A DNA stretch of 64,000 bases. Origin: Sphingobium lignivorans. Its GTDB lineage: Bacteria > Pseudomonadota > Alphaproteobacteria > Sphingomonadales > Sphingomonadaceae. The notes under the pieces were generated by a model. The model saw only the letters and a list, made by a program, of their open reading frames with translations. It was not told where the DNA came from and made no database searches. The stretch's first letter is position 1, and each line of letters begins with the position of its first letter. Position numbers and translations under genes: made by a program. This document shows positions 56,918 to 64,000 of the stretch, in pieces. The stretch is from positions 2,573,001 to 2,637,000 of the forward strand of contig NZ_JACHKA010000001.1 in the NCBI RefSeq assembly GCF_014203955.1, written 5' to 3'.

Positions 56918-57315
56918 TTCGACACCGCCGGGGCCAGAAGCGCGAAGCGAGGTATCTCCACCTCAATGATACTGCCGCCCGCCTCGAGCATGATGTAGCT
57001 GCCCTCCATCCAGCCGGTCGGCGTGGTGAGCGGGCAACCGGACACATAATCATAGGAAGCGCCGGGCTGGATCACCGGCTCCTCACCCACGACGCCGCGT
57101 CCCTCGCGCTTGTAGATGGCCCCTCGCCCGTCCGCGATGGTCCAGCGGCGCGTGAGGAGCTGCACCGGCGAAGCGCGGCTGTTCTCGATGCGGATATGAT
57201 AGGCCCAGAACCATTTGCCCATGTCCGGCTCCGATTGCTCGGCCAGAAAGGCGACAGACACGCGCACGGTGATGTCGTGCGTCGTCTCTGCATAAGGGAA
57301 GAAGGCGTCCATCAT
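56914..57315 (-). CDS. apaG: Co2+/Mg2+ efflux protein ApaG
   Basis: 133 aa from ATG 57315 (MMDAFFPYAETT); an ATG four codons upstream (57327) is also possible. A single ApaG domain, a fibronectin-III-like beta sandwich, with FWAYHIRIEN, RRWTIADGRG, VVGEEPVIQPGASYDYVSGC and WMEGSY. Its biochemical role is poorly defined, linked to cation efflux genetically. It is 37 nt downstream of metZ, a common neighbour in alphaproteobacteria. Confidence 0.95.
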   Translation of the reverse strand: MMDAFFPYAETTHDITVRVSVAFLAEQSEPDMGKWFWAYHIRIENSRASPVQLLTRRWTIADGRGAIYKREGRGVVGEEPVIQPGASYDYVSGCPLTTPTGWMEGSYIMLEAGGSIIEVEIPRFALLAPAVSN

Positions 57316-57352
57316 GCAGCATCCCATGAGCCGTCCCCGGGGTCGACCCTAG

Positions 57353-58558
57353 TCAAAGGCCCACGGCGGTCAATGCCTGATCCAGATCGTCGATGATATC
57401 CTGCGGATCCTCGAGGCCGACATTGATGCGCACCATGCCTTCCTCGACCCCCGCCTCGGCGCGACCGACGGGGCCCATATTGTTATGCGTCGTCGAGGCC
57501 GGATGACACAGCAAGGTCCGGGAATCCCCGATATTGTTGGAGATGTCCGCCAGCTCAAGACCATTGAGCATGGCCATCGCCTGCGCGCGATCCTCCAGGA
57601 TGAAGGAGAAGATCGGCCCTGCCGCCGTCATCTGGCTCATCGCCAGATCGTGCTGTGGATGCGTCGGAAGGCCCGGATAGAGGATGCGCGGCACCCGCTT
57701 CTCCAGGAAGCGCGCCACTTTCATCGCATTCTCGGACTGGCGATGCGCGCGCAGGTCCAGCGTCTCCAGCCCCTTGAGGACCACCCACGCGTTGAAGGGC
57801 GAGCAGACGGGCCCCGTGTTCCGCTGGAAAGGCGAGAGCTTGCCGTTGATCCATTCGTCCGTGCCGCAGACAGCACCCGCCAGCACCCGGCCCTGCCCGT
57901 CCATCAGCTTGGTCGCGCTGTAGGCAACGACATCCGCGCCGAACTCCAGCGGCCGCTGGAGGACCGGCGTCGCAAAGGCATTGTCGACCACCGTGGTGAT
58001 CCCATGCGCCCGCGCCAGCCCGCAGACATGCGCCAGATCCACCACGTCCATGGTGGGATTGGCGGGCGTCTCGAAGAAGAAAGCCTTCGTATTGGACTGG
58101 ATCGCCTTCTCCCACGCATCATTGTCACGCGCATCGACGATACTGTGCGTGATGCCGAAGCGATTGAGCACATTGTCCAAAATCCAGCGGCACGAACCGA
58201 AAGCGGCACGGCCTGCGACCACATGGTCTCCCCCGCTCAGCATGCAGAGCAGTGCGCTCGTCATCGCCGCCATGCCGGACGCCTGCACCTTGCACGCCTC
58301 TGCGCCTTCCATCAGCGCGATGCGCTCTTCCAGCATCTGCACCGTAGGGTTCTGGAAGCGCGAATATTGCATGCCCGACGCTTCCCCGGCGAACCGGGCG
58401 GCCACCGTTTCCGCGTCGTCGTAGCAATAACCCGAGGTGAGGAAGATCGCTTCGCTCGTTTCGCCCTGCTCGGATCGCCATGTGCCGCCGCGTACGGCAC
58501 GGGTCGCCGCGCGCCAGCGACTTGTGAGGGATCGGTCCTGTCCGCTATGCTTCTTCAT
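57353..58558 (-). CDS. metZ: O-succinylhomoserine sulfhydrylase
   Basis: 401 aa, Cys/Met-metabolism PLP enzyme. PLP lysine K217 in AYSATKLMDGQGR; YSRFQNPTV (65-73) is the conserved active-site segment. The MetZ-type sequence FLTSGYCYDDAETVAARF separates it from cystathionine gamma-synthase. It makes homocysteine directly from O-succinylhomoserine and sulfide. First gene of metZ-apaG-lysR; divergent from the glycosyltransferase gene with 47 nt between. Confidence 0.95.
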   Translation of the reverse strand: MKKHSGQDRSLTSRWRAATRAVRGGTWRSEQGETSEAIFLTSGYCYDDAETVAARFAGEASGMQYSRFQNPTVQMLEERIALMEGAEACKVQASGMAAMTSALLCMLSGGDHVVAGRAAFGSCRWILDNVLNRFGITHSIVDARDNDAWEKAIQSNTKAFFFETPANPTMDVVDLAHVCGLARAHGITTVVDNAFATPVLQRPLEFGADVVAYSATKLMDGQGRVLAGAVCGTDEWINGKLSPFQRNTGPVCSPFNAWVVLKGLETLDLRAHRQSENAMKVARFLEKRVPRILYPGLPTHPQHDLAMSQMTAAGPIFSFILEDRAQAMAMLNGLELADISNNIGDSRTLLCHPASTTHNNMGPVGRAEAGVEEGMVRINVGLEDPQDIIDDLDQALTAVGL

Positions 58559-58605
58559 GCGGCCGCTTCTAGCCGCTCACCCCGCGCGGTCAATCCGGCG
58601 CAAAC

Positions 58606-59901
58606 ATGAGAGATGCGGACGCCACCATGACCGCACAGGCCGCCAGACCCTTCATCGCGCCCGGTTGGCGCGATGTCGCCATCGCCGCATGCTTCTCGGC
58701 AACCGCTCTCGCCCTGTTCCTTTTTCGCCTGGGCGACCCGGCAAAGATCAATTTCGACGAAAGCCATTATGTGCCGGCGGCGCGAATCCTGGCCGCCTTT
58801 TCCGGCCTGCCCAATCCCGAACATCCGCCGCTCGGCAAGCTGCTGATCGGCGCTGGCATGGCGATTCTCGGCGACAATCCGCTGGGCTGGCGAATCATGA
58901 GCGCGCTGTTCGGCGCGGCATTGGTCGGGGCTGGAGTGATGGCCGCGCGCTGGCTGCTCGGCACCCGGCCGGCAGCGGTCATGACCGGCTCGCTGCTGCT
59001 GCTCAGCCCCATGCTGTTCGTGCAAGCCCGCATCGCCATGCTCGACATCTTCATGGCGAGCTTTCTCATGCTCGCCTTCTGGATGCTGGCGGCGGCGGGC
59101 CGCACCGGCTTTCGTCATCGCTGGCGGCTGGTACTGGCGGGCATTTTCCTCGGCCTCGCCACTGCCTGCAAATGGACGGCGATCCCGCTCGTCGGCGTGG
59201 CCCTCATGCTCTGGCTCGCGGTGCGCCCACGTCTCGGCACCCCCCGCTCGCTCGCGGCAAGGCCCGTGCCTTTCCTGGAGGGATTGTTCTGGCTCGGCCC
59301 GTTCGCCGTGCTCATCTATCTTGCGACTTTCCTGCCGCTCGGCTGGCTCGAGACGGGCGCGGTGCCGCCATGGCGGATCGTCCACCAGCAGTTCGAGATG
59401 CTTCGCCTGCAGAGCGCGCCGATGGCTTCGCACGGCTATCAGAGCCAATGGTGGCAATGGGTGCTGAGCATCCGGCCGATCTGGTATTTCTACGAGCCGA
59501 TCGACGGTATCCAGCGCGGCGTGCTGCTGATCGGCAATCCCGCGATCAGCTGGGGCGGCCTCGTCGCCCTGATCGCATGCCTGTACGCGGGGCTGAGGCA
59601 AAGCGCATGGCCCCTGTTGATCGTGGTGCTGCTCTGGGCTGCCTCTCTCGGCTTCTTCATCGTCATCCCCAAGCCGGTGATGTTCTATTATCATTATTTC
59701 CCGGCCTCGCTGCTGCTCTGCTTCGCGATCGCCGGCGCGCTCGACCACTGGTTCTGGCAGCGCGGGAACAGGCTGGCGCCGGCCCTGTGCGTCGGCTTCG
59801 CGGCGTTTCTGTTCGCCGAATTCTATCCGATCATTTCCGCCGCGCCGCTGAGCGACCCGCAGGATTTCAATCGCTGGATGTGGCTGGACAGCTGGCGATA
59901 G
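58606..59901 (+). CDS. Phospholipid carrier-dependent glycosyltransferase (PMT family)
   Basis: 431 aa with about ten membrane segments. The first periplasmic loop has FDESHYVPAAR (catalytic D-E pair) and EHPPLGK, typical of PMT/ArnT-type GT-C mannosyltransferases, which move a sugar from a polyprenyl phosphate to a protein or lipid. Target unknown. An ATG at 58627 (MTAQAARP) is an alternative start. It converges with the threonine dehydratase gene, 46 nt between stops. Confidence 0.92.
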   Translation: MRDADATMTAQAARPFIAPGWRDVAIAACFSATALALFLFRLGDPAKINFDESHYVPAARILAAFSGLPNPEHPPLGKLLIGAGMAILGDNPLGWRIMSALFGAALVGAGVMAARWLLGTRPAAVMTGSLLLLSPMLFVQARIAMLDIFMASFLMLAFWMLAAAGRTGFRHRWRLVLAGIFLGLATACKWTAIPLVGVALMLWLAVRPRLGTPRSLAARPVPFLEGLFWLGPFAVLIYLATFLPLGWLETGAVPPWRIVHQQFEMLRLQSAPMASHGYQSQWWQWVLSIRPIWYFYEPIDGIQRGVLLIGNPAISWGGLVALIACLYAGLRQSAWPLLIVVLLWAASLGFFIVIPKPVMFYYHYFPASLLLCFAIAGALDHWFWQRGNRLAPALCVGFAAFLFAEFYPIISAAPLSDPQDFNRWMWLDSWR

Positions 59902-59947
59902 AGCGCTCGGGGATATCGGACACGCCGGCCAGTGCGCCCCCCAGCCT

Positions 59948-60922
59948 TCACATCGGCGGCGGCGTCTGCCCCGCCAGCACCGTGGCGGCCTGACTCATGT
60001 CCAGATTACCGCCGGAGAGGATGACGGCGACTTTCCGGCCCTGCATCGCTTCCCGCTCCTGCATCAGCGCGGCCATGGCGGCGGCGCCGGCGCCTTCGGC
60101 GAGATTATGGGTATCCTGCCAGAGCACGCGAATCGCCTCGGCGATCTCGTCATCGTCGACCGCGACGAAGCGCTCGGCGCGCGACGTCAGATAATCCAGC
60201 GCGGCCTGAACCGGCGTGCAAACCGCGATGCCGTCCGCGAAGGTATGCGCCGTCTCGGTGCCGATCAGGCGGCCCTGCTCGAAGCTCTGCTTGGCGCCGT
60301 CAACGGCCGAGGACACCACCCCGACGACCTTCGTCGCCAGCCCCAGCGCATCGCGCGCGGCAATGGTGCCGCACAGCCCCGAGCCGCAGCCGACCGGAAC
60401 ATAGACCGTATCGAGATCCGGCACGGCGGCCAGCAGTTCCAGCCCGTAGCTCGCGACACCGCGCACAAGCTGTTCGTGAAAGGCCGGCACCATGAACAGG
60501 CCATATTGAGCGGCACGCGCCATCGCTTCCGCCTTCGCCTCGTCAAATGTCGCGCCATGCTCGATCAGATCGGCGCCAAACGCGCGCATGGCGGCATTCT
60601 TCTCACGGGCATTGCCGAACGGCACGACGATCGTAGCCGAAAGGCCCGCCGCCCGCGCCGCGCGCACCTGCGCCTGGCCATGATTGCCCCGCGTCGCGGT
60701 GATGATGCCCTTCACCTCCGGGTGCGTGCGCCGCAGCCAGTCCATGTAAGTGATCGCGCCGCGCGCCTTGAAAGCGCCGGTGGGCGTGTGATTCTCATGC
60801 TTCACCCAGACCTCGCAGCCCAGCCGCCGGGCCAGCAGGGGCCACGCGAACTGCGCGGTGGGTGCCATCTGCGCATGGACGAGCGCAGCGGCATCGCGCA
60901 GCGAGGCAGGCGAGACGTCCAT
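59948..60922 (-). CDS. Threonine/serine dehydratase (PLP fold type II)
   Basis: 324 aa. PLP lysine K52 in HENHTPTGAFKARGA, the phosphate-binding loop GCGSGLCG (about 178-185) and C-terminal SGGN. Catabolic-type: no ACT regulatory domain, unlike biosynthetic IlvA. It deaminates threonine or serine to the 2-oxo acid. It starts 2 nt after the leuB stop, so it is likely co-transcribed with leuB. Confidence 0.9.
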   Translation of the reverse strand: MDVSPASLRDAAALVHAQMAPTAQFAWPLLARRLGCEVWVKHENHTPTGAFKARGAITYMDWLRRTHPEVKGIITATRGNHGQAQVRAARAAGLSATIVVPFGNAREKNAAMRAFGADLIEHGATFDEAKAEAMARAAQYGLFMVPAFHEQLVRGVASYGLELLAAVPDLDTVYVPVGCGSGLCGTIAARDALGLATKVVGVVSSAVDGAKQSFEQGRLIGTETAHTFADGIAVCTPVQAALDYLTSRAERFVAVDDDEIAEAIRVLWQDTHNLAEGAGAAAMAALMQEREAMQGRKVAVILSGGNLDMSQAATVLAGQTPPPM

Positions 60923-60924
60923 GA

Positions 60925-61968
60925 CTAGAGCGCGGCCAGAACCGCGTCACCCATGGCGCTGGTCGACATGGTGCCGCCAAGATCGGCCGTGCGTGCGCCG
61001 CTCGCCAGCGCCTTGCCGACGGCAGCCTCGATCCGGTCCGCAGCCTCGGCCTGCCCCAGCGAGAAGCGCAGCATCATCGCGGCCGACAGGATCGTCGCGA
61101 GCGGATTGGCCTTGCCCTGCCCGGCGATATCCGGCGCGGACCCATGGATGGGCTCGTAAAGTCCCTTGCCGTTCGCATCGAGCGAAGCGGAAGCCAGCAT
61201 GCCGATGGAACCCACGCACATGCTCGCCTGATCGGACAGGATGTCGCCGAACAGATTGCCGGTCACGATCACGTCGAACTGGCCGGGATTGCGCACGAGC
61301 TGCATCGCGGCATTGTCCACATACATGTGGCTGAGCGCGACATCCGTATATTCCGTCGCCACCTCGATGACGATGTCGCGCCAGAGCTGGCTCGTCTCCA
61401 GCACATTTGCCTTGTCCACCGAGCAGAGCAGGCCGCGCCGTGCCCGTGCCGCCCGGAACGCGCTGTGCGCGATGCGGCGCACCTCGGCCTCGTTGTAGGA
61501 CATGATGTCATAGCCTTCGCGCAGCCCATCCTCGGTGCGGCGCATGCCTTTCTCGCCGAAATAGACGTCGCCGTTCAGTTCGCGCACGATCAGCAGATCG
61601 ATCGCCTCGGCGACTTCGCGGCGCAGGGTGGACGCATCGGCTAGCTCGGGGAACATCTTCGCCGGGCGCAGGTTCGAGAACAGGTTCAGTTCCTTGCGCA
61701 AGCCAAGGATCGCCTGCTCCGGGCGCAGGGAACGCTCCAGCGTGTCGCAGCGCGGATCGCCCACGGCGCCGAACAGGATGGCATCGGCCCGACGCGCCAG
61801 CGAAAGCGTCTCGGGCGGCAGGGGGTGCCCATATTCGTGATAGCCCGCGCCGCCGACCAGCGCGTCCTCATAAGCAAGGCCGGGGATCGCCAGCGCATCG
61901 AGCACGCGCTTTGCCTCCGCCACGACTTCGGGGCCAATGCCGTCTCCGGGAAGCAGCGCGATCAACAT
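60925..61968 (-). CDS. leuB: 3-isopropylmalate dehydrogenase
   Basis: 347 aa. Third step of leucine synthesis: NAD-dependent oxidative decarboxylation of 3-isopropylmalate. Start [16 protein letters not shown] at 61968 is the family N-terminus; the frame is open much further upstream without similarity. Visible: [26 protein letters not shown] and the DH signature [25 protein letters not shown], metal-binding aspartates included. It is separate from leuA (32616). Confidence 0.97.
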   Translation of the reverse strand: MLIALLPGDGIGPEVVAEAKRVLDALAIPGLAYEDALVGGAGYHEYGHPLPPETLSLARRADAILFGAVGDPRCDTLERSLRPEQAILGLRKELNLFSNLRPAKMFPELADASTLRREVAEAIDLLIVRELNGDVYFGEKGMRRTEDGLREGYDIMSYNEAEVRRIAHSAFRAARARRGLLCSVDKANVLETSQLWRDIVIEVATEYTDVALSHMYVDNAAMQLVRNPGQFDVIVTGNLFGDILSDQASMCVGSIGMLASASLDANGKGLYEPIHGSAPDIAGQGKANPLATILSAAMMLRFSLGQAEAADRIEAAVGKALASGARTADLGGTMSTSAMGDAVLAAL

Positions 61969-62036
61969 GGAGCTCACCTTATCTTGTGCCCCGCACGCGC
62001 GGGAATGGGGAAGGGCCATAATGGCGGCGAACGCTC

Positions 62037-62771
62037 TCACGCAACCGCTCTTTTGAGCCGCTCGATCAGGCGCTCGCGCGCGGCGAGCACGTCCTGCCGG
62101 CGCGGATCGAAAAGATTCTGGAGGAGGAAATGGCCGGTGAGCGAGAAGCCGGCGAGGATCTCCGGCCAGCCGGCCTCGCCGCCCTGGGTGAGGAAAGCAG
62201 GCAAGGGCAGCAACCGCTCCTGCCGCCCGCCTGCCCCTTCCTCGGTCACCGCCCGGCCGGTGCGCGGGCTGATCCAGACGAGCCCCTCGCGCGCGCCGGT
62301 GACGGCACATTCGGCCAGATCGAGCCCGAAGCCGAGTTCAGCGAGCAGCAATTGCTCGTAGCGCACCAGCGCCACGGCCCAGCCGCGCGCGGCCGGGGCG
62401 GCTTCCACGGCGTCCAGCACCGCGCCGAGCCCGCTCCAGAGCGAGGGATAAGGCTGATGCTCGGGCAATGTCGCGGCCGTGAGCGCGCAGGCCCAGTCGA
62501 TGGCCGCCGCCGGCAAGGGCTCTGCAAGCAGCGGACCGCGGCTGCGCTCCAGCTCGAGCGAGAGGCTGGCGAGTTGCTCCGCCGTCCGGGCGCGGAAGAG
62601 ACCGCGCACGACATTGCCGGGAATCAGCACCGGCCGCAGCCGGCTCGATCGTCCGCCCTGCACATAGCCGGCCATGAGCCCTGCCTCCTCCGTCAGCGCG
62701 CGCACGATCGCACCGTGCTCGCCATGCGGCCGGACCGCGCAGATGATGGCCGTAGCGGCAAGGCTGGTCAT
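62037..62771 (-). CDS. recO: DNA repair protein RecO
   Basis: 244 aa. N-terminal OB fold ([35 protein letters not shown]) and a C-terminal helical domain. RecO works with RecR (3749-4345) in RecF-pathway loading of RecA. The alphaproteobacterial form lacks the four-cysteine zinc site. It is 68 nt upstream of leuB and divergent from the FKBP gene. Confidence 0.95.
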   Translation of the reverse strand: MTSLAATAIICAVRPHGEHGAIVRALTEEAGLMAGYVQGGRSSRLRPVLIPGNVVRGLFRARTAEQLASLSLELERSRGPLLAEPLPAAAIDWACALTAATLPEHQPYPSLWSGLGAVLDAVEAAPAARGWAVALVRYEQLLLAELGFGLDLAECAVTGAREGLVWISPRTGRAVTEEGAGGRQERLLPLPAFLTQGGEAGWPEILAGFSLTGHFLLQNLFDPRRQDVLAARERLIERLKRAVA

Positions 62772-62876
62772 CGCCCTTCCTTACCCGGCCTTCGCGCGAT
62801 CGCGAAGAGCGGGACGATTGACCGGCGCGCGCTTTCCCGCAATGGCGGCGGCAACTGGTAATGAAAGGAGCGGCAG

Positions 62877-63377
62877 GTGCAGCGAATCATGCGTTGGGGC
62901 ATCGCGGGAATGGCGGCCGCGACTCTGGGCGCCCTCGCCTTCGCGCAGGACGAGCCGAGCGCCCCCGACGTCGCGCAAAGTGCGCAGTGGCACAATCAGC
63001 AGGCGCTCGCTCTGGCGAAGCTGCACTGGCAGGATGGCTGGCGAGTGCTGCCCGGCGGACTGCGCTGGCGACCGGTCAGTGGCGACGGCTCGGGAGTTCA
63101 TCCGACTGTCGAGGATGCGGTGACGCTCCATTATGAGGGCCGCCTCGTCGACGGCACGGTGTTCGACAGCAGCTACGCGCGCGGCGAACCGGCCACCTTC
63201 CCGCTCGGCCGGCTCATCAAGGCTTGGCAGATGGCGGTGCCGCAGATGGGCCTGGGCGACACAATCGAGATCGCGGTGCCGGCAGAGCTGGGCTATGGCC
63301 CCCGCGGCAAGGGCCCGATACCGGGCGGCGCGACCATGTTCTTCAAGATCGAGCTGCTCGGCATCGAGGGCCGGTAA
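62877..63377 (+). CDS. FKBP-type peptidyl-prolyl isomerase (secreted)
   Basis: 166 aa from GTG 62877, with AAAGGAG 6 nt upstream. Signal peptide to about residue 23 (ALAFAQDE), a helical linker, and an FKBP domain (about 78-165) with VTLHYEGRLVDGTVFDSSYARGEP, the conserved ELGYGPRG and GPIPGGATMFFKIELL. A periplasmic proline isomerase for protein folding. It converges with tpiA. Confidence 0.93.
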   Translation: MQRIMRWGIAGMAAATLGALAFAQDEPSAPDVAQSAQWHNQQALALAKLHWQDGWRVLPGGLRWRPVSGDGSGVHPTVEDAVTLHYEGRLVDGTVFDSSYARGEPATFPLGRLIKAWQMAVPQMGLGDTIEIAVPAELGYGPRGKGPIPGGATMFFKIELLGIEGR

Positions 63378-63391
63378 AAGGCGCTTTCGCC
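63376..63391 (-). terminator. Short hairpin with T run after tpiA
   Basis: On the minus strand, GGCG-AAAG-CGCC (63391-63380) is followed by TTTT. It sits 5 nt past the tpiA stop and overlaps the FKBP stop codon. The stem is only four pairs, so strength is doubtful. Confidence 0.4.
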
Positions 63392-63396
63392 CGGCG

Positions 63397-64000
63397 TCAG
63401 GCTGCCGCGATGATCGGCGCGAACTTCGCGGCTGAGAGGCTGGCGCCGCCGACCAGCGCGCCGTCGACATTGTCGAGATGAAGGATATCGGCCGCATTGT
63501 CGCCCGAGACCGAGCCGCCATAGAGAATGCGCATCGCCTGCCCGTCCGCGCCCAGCGCTTCCACCAGGGCGTCACGAAGCGCGCCATGCATGGCGGCTAT
63601 CTGCGCCGGGGTAGCGACCTTGCCGGTGCCGATCGCCCAGACTGGCTCATAGGCGATGGTCAGCCAGCCCGAACCCGCGCCTTCCGGCAAGGATGCCAGC
63701 AGCTGATCGACCACCCAGCCATGGGCGGCCTCGTCGCCCTGCTCGCGCGTATCGAGCGTCTCGCCCACGCACAGCACCACCTCGAGCCCGTGCTGGCTGG
63801 CGCGCGCGGCCTTGGCGGCGACATCCGCATTGGTCTCATGCTGATAAGTGCGCCGTTCGCTGTGGCCGACGAGCGTACCGCCCGCGCCGGCACCCAGCAG
63901 CATGGGCGCGGAGATGCATCCCGTGAACGCGCCCGCTTCTTCCTGATGGCAATCCTGCCCGCCGACAAGGACGGTCCCGGCGAGCGGCGCGGCGGCAGAA
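63397..64000 (-). CDS. tpiA: Triosephosphate isomerase (N-terminal part outside the window)
   Basis: The frame is open to the last base of the window; about 200 C-terminal residues are present. Visible: GGQDCHQEEAGAFTGCISAPM, the catalytic histidine motif GHSERR, the catalytic glutamate in AYEPVWAIGTG, and the C-terminal ILYGGSVSGDNAADI and DGALVGGASL. It interconverts glyceraldehyde 3-phosphate and dihydroxyacetone phosphate in glycolysis. The ATG at 63903 is internal (...ISAPMLLG), not the start. Confidence 0.97.
   Translation of the reverse strand, partial: SAAAPLAGTVLVGGQDCHQEEAGAFTGCISAPMLLGAGAGGTLVGHSERRTYQHETNADVAAKAARASQHGLEVVLCVGETLDTREQGDEAAHGWVVDQLLASLPEGAGSGWLTIAYEPVWAIGTGKVATPAQIAAMHGALRDALVEALGADGQAMRILYGGSVSGDNAADILHLDNVDGALVGGASLSAAKFAPIIAAA

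Overview
The window is GC-rich, densely coded DNA. The gene content and protein sequences look like an alphaproteobacterium of the Sphingomonadaceae (Sphingobium/Sphingomonas/Novosphingobium type). Pointers are the exosortase-A (XrtA) exopolysaccharide locus, the FabI/Usp/zinc-ADH stress group, the Anbu proteasome-like cluster and the metZ-apaG pair. It looks chromosomal: housekeeping genes are spread throughout (recR, fmt, truA, trxB, katG, leuA, leuB, recO, tpiA, apaG, metZ). I saw no insertion sequence, prophage, CRISPR array, rRNA or tRNA.

Layout. 0-3.6 kb: stress group (APH/AAA kinase-like protein, cut by the window edge; zinc alcohol dehydrogenase; FabI-type enoyl reductase; tandem universal stress protein). 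3.7-6.6 kb: recR, fmt-truA, hemerythrin. 6.6-23.9 kb: XrtA exopolysaccharide locus. Twelve minus-strand genes, many with 1-4 nt start/stop overlaps, run from an acyl-CoA ligase and PLP decarboxylase through export, chain-length, kinase, outer-membrane, ATPase, deacetylase, FemAB, glycosyltransferase and exosortase genes to an asparagine-synthetase-like amidotransferase. A FemAB-like acyltransferase and an acyl carrier protein are divergent from it. 24.1-24.4 kb: a small secreted protein with a strong terminator. 24.6-28.1 kb: trxB and katG. 28.1-32.2 kb: Anbu cluster (Anbu peptidase, transglutaminase-like peptidase, alpha-E protein, circularly permuted ATP-grasp). 32.4-35.3 kb: leuA with a candidate leader-peptide attenuator, then an isoaspartyl peptidase. 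35.3-40.7 kb: TonB receptor, AraC regulator, HD protein, dicarboxylate symporter. 41.2-49.4 kb: a divergent sulfide/persulfide-type cluster (BigR-like ArsR repressor, RND pump, adaptor, rhodanese; and sulfide:quinone oxidoreductase, YgaP-like membrane protein, TolC-type protein, AhpD-like protein). 49.4-55.9 kb: aromatic aminotransferase with Lrp regulator, then Ca2+/Na+ antiporter, tandem Usp and P-type ATPase. 56.1-64 kb: LysR, apaG, metZ, PMT-type glycosyltransferase, threonine dehydratase, leuB, recO, FKBP isomerase and the 3' part of tpiA.

Most notable: (i) the sulfide-linked tripartite efflux divergon, whose SQR keeps all three redox cysteines and whose repressor has its second cysteine moved by one helical turn; (ii) three genes between 36.7 and 45.5 kb that each carry a +1 base at the same context (CGGGCCG on the plus strand), suggesting a systematic sequence error rather than three real pseudogenes; (iii) a 17-codon leader peptide whose stop codon lies inside competing hairpins upstream of leuA; (iv) an XrtA locus with its own acyl-activation module; (v) a complete Anbu cluster with a 15-bp tandem repeat at one gene junction.
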